A stretch of DNA of 7,494 bases. It comes from Rhodobacterales bacterium UBA3077. Lineage in GTDB: Bacteria; Pseudomonadota; Alphaproteobacteria; Rhodobacterales; Rhodobacteraceae. Both the position numbers and the translations under genes were made by a program. The first letter of the stretch is position 1; every line of letters starts with the position of its first letter. A model generated the notes under the pieces. That model saw only the letters and a program-made list of their open reading frames with translations. It was not told the DNA's origin and did no database searches. Shown piece by piece: positions 6,794 to 7,494 of this stretch. Location of the stretch: positions 1 through 7,494 of the forward strand of contig DFBP01000010.1 in NCBI GenBank assembly GCA_002366685.1, in the 5' to 3' direction.

Positions 6794-7009
6794 CCCTGAG
6801 GCTTGAGCCAGCATTCTTACGGCGGTCAAACAACCAGTTCGCTGGGGTCGTCCGGTTATCTTATTGGCAACCATCTCTCACGAACTAAGCGATTGTTAGC
6901 CCACGGAACGCGATTCTGCAAAGGAAAACTGCGACATTTTGGAACTCTTCGTTGCACGCGCGCGAGCGTTAGCCTAAACCAAAGAAAACGTTCTATCTGG
7001 AGTGCCTAA
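6794..7009. other. Intergenic spacer before proS, no recognised gene
   Basis: No protein family, tRNA or known structured RNA was recognised in this 216-bp stretch. Visible small structures are a CCAG-TTCG-CTGG hairpin (6834-6845), a CGC-GCGA-GCG mini-hairpin (6959-6968), a GTTAGCC direct repeat (6895-6901 and 6968-6974) and a GATTC (GANTC, the CcrM methylation sequence) at 6912. None is strong alone. An open frame from a TTG at 6803 to a TAA at 7007 has no ribosome site and noise-like, Arg/Ser-rich composition. The proS promoter is expected here. Confidence 0.5.
6952..6980 (+). promoter_or_regulatory. Weak promoter candidate for proS
   Basis: TTGCAC (6952-6957) is followed by a 17-base spacer and TAAACC (6975-6980). 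The spacing is ideal but the -10 box matches the consensus in only three of six positions. Transcription would start near 6987, leaving a leader of about 23 nt containing the GGAG ribosome site. The terminator upstream means proS needs its own promoter somewhere in 6794-7000. Confidence 0.3.
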
Positions 7010-7494
7010 ATGCGTTTGTCCCGTTACTTTATGCCTGTTCTCAAGGAAACCCCGGCCGAGGCAAGTATTGCCAGCCACCGGCTAATGCTGCGTGCCGGAA
7101 TGATCCGCCAAAGCGCTGCCGGTATCTATAGCTGGTTGCCATTGGGCTTTAAGGTTTTGAAAATTCTTGAGAACATCGTGCACGAAGAACAGCAGAGGGC
7201 CGGGCATATCCCGATGCTGATGCCGACATTGCAATCGGCGGATCTATGGCGCGAATCCGGTCGTTATGATGATTTTGGTGAGGAAATGCTGCGGATCACG
7301 GACCGCCACGGCCGCGATATGCTGTATGGCCCGACCAACGAGGAACTTATCACCGATATCGTGCGCCATTCTGTGAATTCATATAAGGAGCTGCCCCTGA
7401 CGCTGTACCAAATCCAGTGGAAGTTCCGCGACGAGGTTCGCCCCCGGTTTGGCGTGATGCGCGGCCGCGAGTTCTATATGAAAGACGGCTATAA
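7010..7494 (+). CDS. proS: Prolyl-tRNA synthetase, N-terminal part (cut by window end)
   Basis: This class II synthetase attaches proline to tRNA-Pro in the cytoplasm. From the ATG at 7010 there are 161 open codons to the edge. The start MRLSRYFMPVLKETPAEA and the AGMIRQSAAGIYSWLPLG segment are typical of bacterial ProS. GPTNEE and class II motif 2 (FRDEVRPRFGVMRGREF) are clearly visible, followed by YMKDGY. GGAG (6999-7002), seven bases before the ATG, supports the start. Alphaproteobacterial ProS is usually the short form lacking the inserted editing domain, but that region is outside the window. It is separated from the ppx operon by a terminator and so is probably its own transcription unit. 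Confidence 0.97.
   Translation, partial: MRLSRYFMPVLKETPAEASIASHRLMLRAGMIRQSAAGIYSWLPLGFKVLKILENIVHEEQQRAGHIPMLMPTLQSADLWRESGRYDDFGEEMLRITDRHGRDMLYGPTNEELITDIVRHSVNSYKELPLTLYQIQWKFRDEVRPRFGVMRGREFYMKDGY

Noticed and set aside
6836..6886. AGTTCG / CGAACT complementary pair as an RNA stem
   Set aside because: It is only six pairs across a loop of roughly 40 bases with no further pairing, and it competes with a local hairpin. Likely chance.
6898..6939. Tiny minus-strand frame (about 13 codons) starting at an ATG near 6939 with a GAAGAG upstream
   Set aside because: It is too short to tell from chance and has no promoter or conserved peptide that I recognise.
6803..7009. 68-codon plus-strand frame ending one base before the proS ATG
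   Set aside because: It has a TTG start, no ribosome site, noise-like composition and no recognised similarity. The TAA next to the ATG is probably chance.
1..7494. Mobile elements, defence genes or a CRISPR array
   Set aside because: There are no terminal repeats, transposase motifs, spaced direct repeats or compositional break. All genes are chromosomal housekeeping types with consistent codon use by eye.

Overview
The window looks like an ordinary chromosomal housekeeping segment of an alphaproteobacterium, most likely a marine-type Rhodobacterales member of moderate GC (judged by eye, not computed). The signs are the HdaA-type DnaA-like regulator, the NAD kinase motif wording, the Rhodobacterales-like SHMT N-terminus and the PPK C-terminal tail. 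There are seven protein genes, two of them cut by the window edges. I see no rRNA, tRNA, CRISPR, insertion sequence or phage gene.

Layout. Positions 1-497 (minus) hold the N-terminal 165 codons of serine hydroxymethyltransferase (glyA). A 158-bp divergent spacer (498-655) carries a good minus-strand sigma70-like promoter for glyA, a weaker plus-strand candidate for nadK, and a small palindrome between them. Five plus-strand genes then run almost without gaps from 656 to 6755: NAD kinase (nadK), an AI-2E/PerM-family membrane protein, the DnaA-inactivating HdaA, polyphosphate kinase (ppk1) and a Ppx/GppA exopolyphosphatase. The first junction has a 9-bp gap and the other three overlap by 4, 8 and 14 bp. 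An intrinsic terminator follows at 6757-6793. After about 216 bp with no recognised gene, prolyl-tRNA synthetase (proS) starts at 7010 and runs off the right edge.

How the genes work together. The tight packing and single terminator suggest one transcript. It would combine polyphosphate synthesis and breakdown (Ppk, Ppx), regulatory inactivation of the replication initiator (HdaA), NADP supply (NadK) and a membrane permease of unknown substrate. Polyphosphate and DnaA control are both tied to nutrient status in bacteria, so the grouping makes biological sense, but any direct functional link is inference.

I found no convincing undescribed system. The points most worth a second look are the HdaA/polyphosphate linkage, the overlapping ppk-ppx pair, poly-G tracts in three genes (one in the NadK catalytic motif), and the unexplained spacer before proS.
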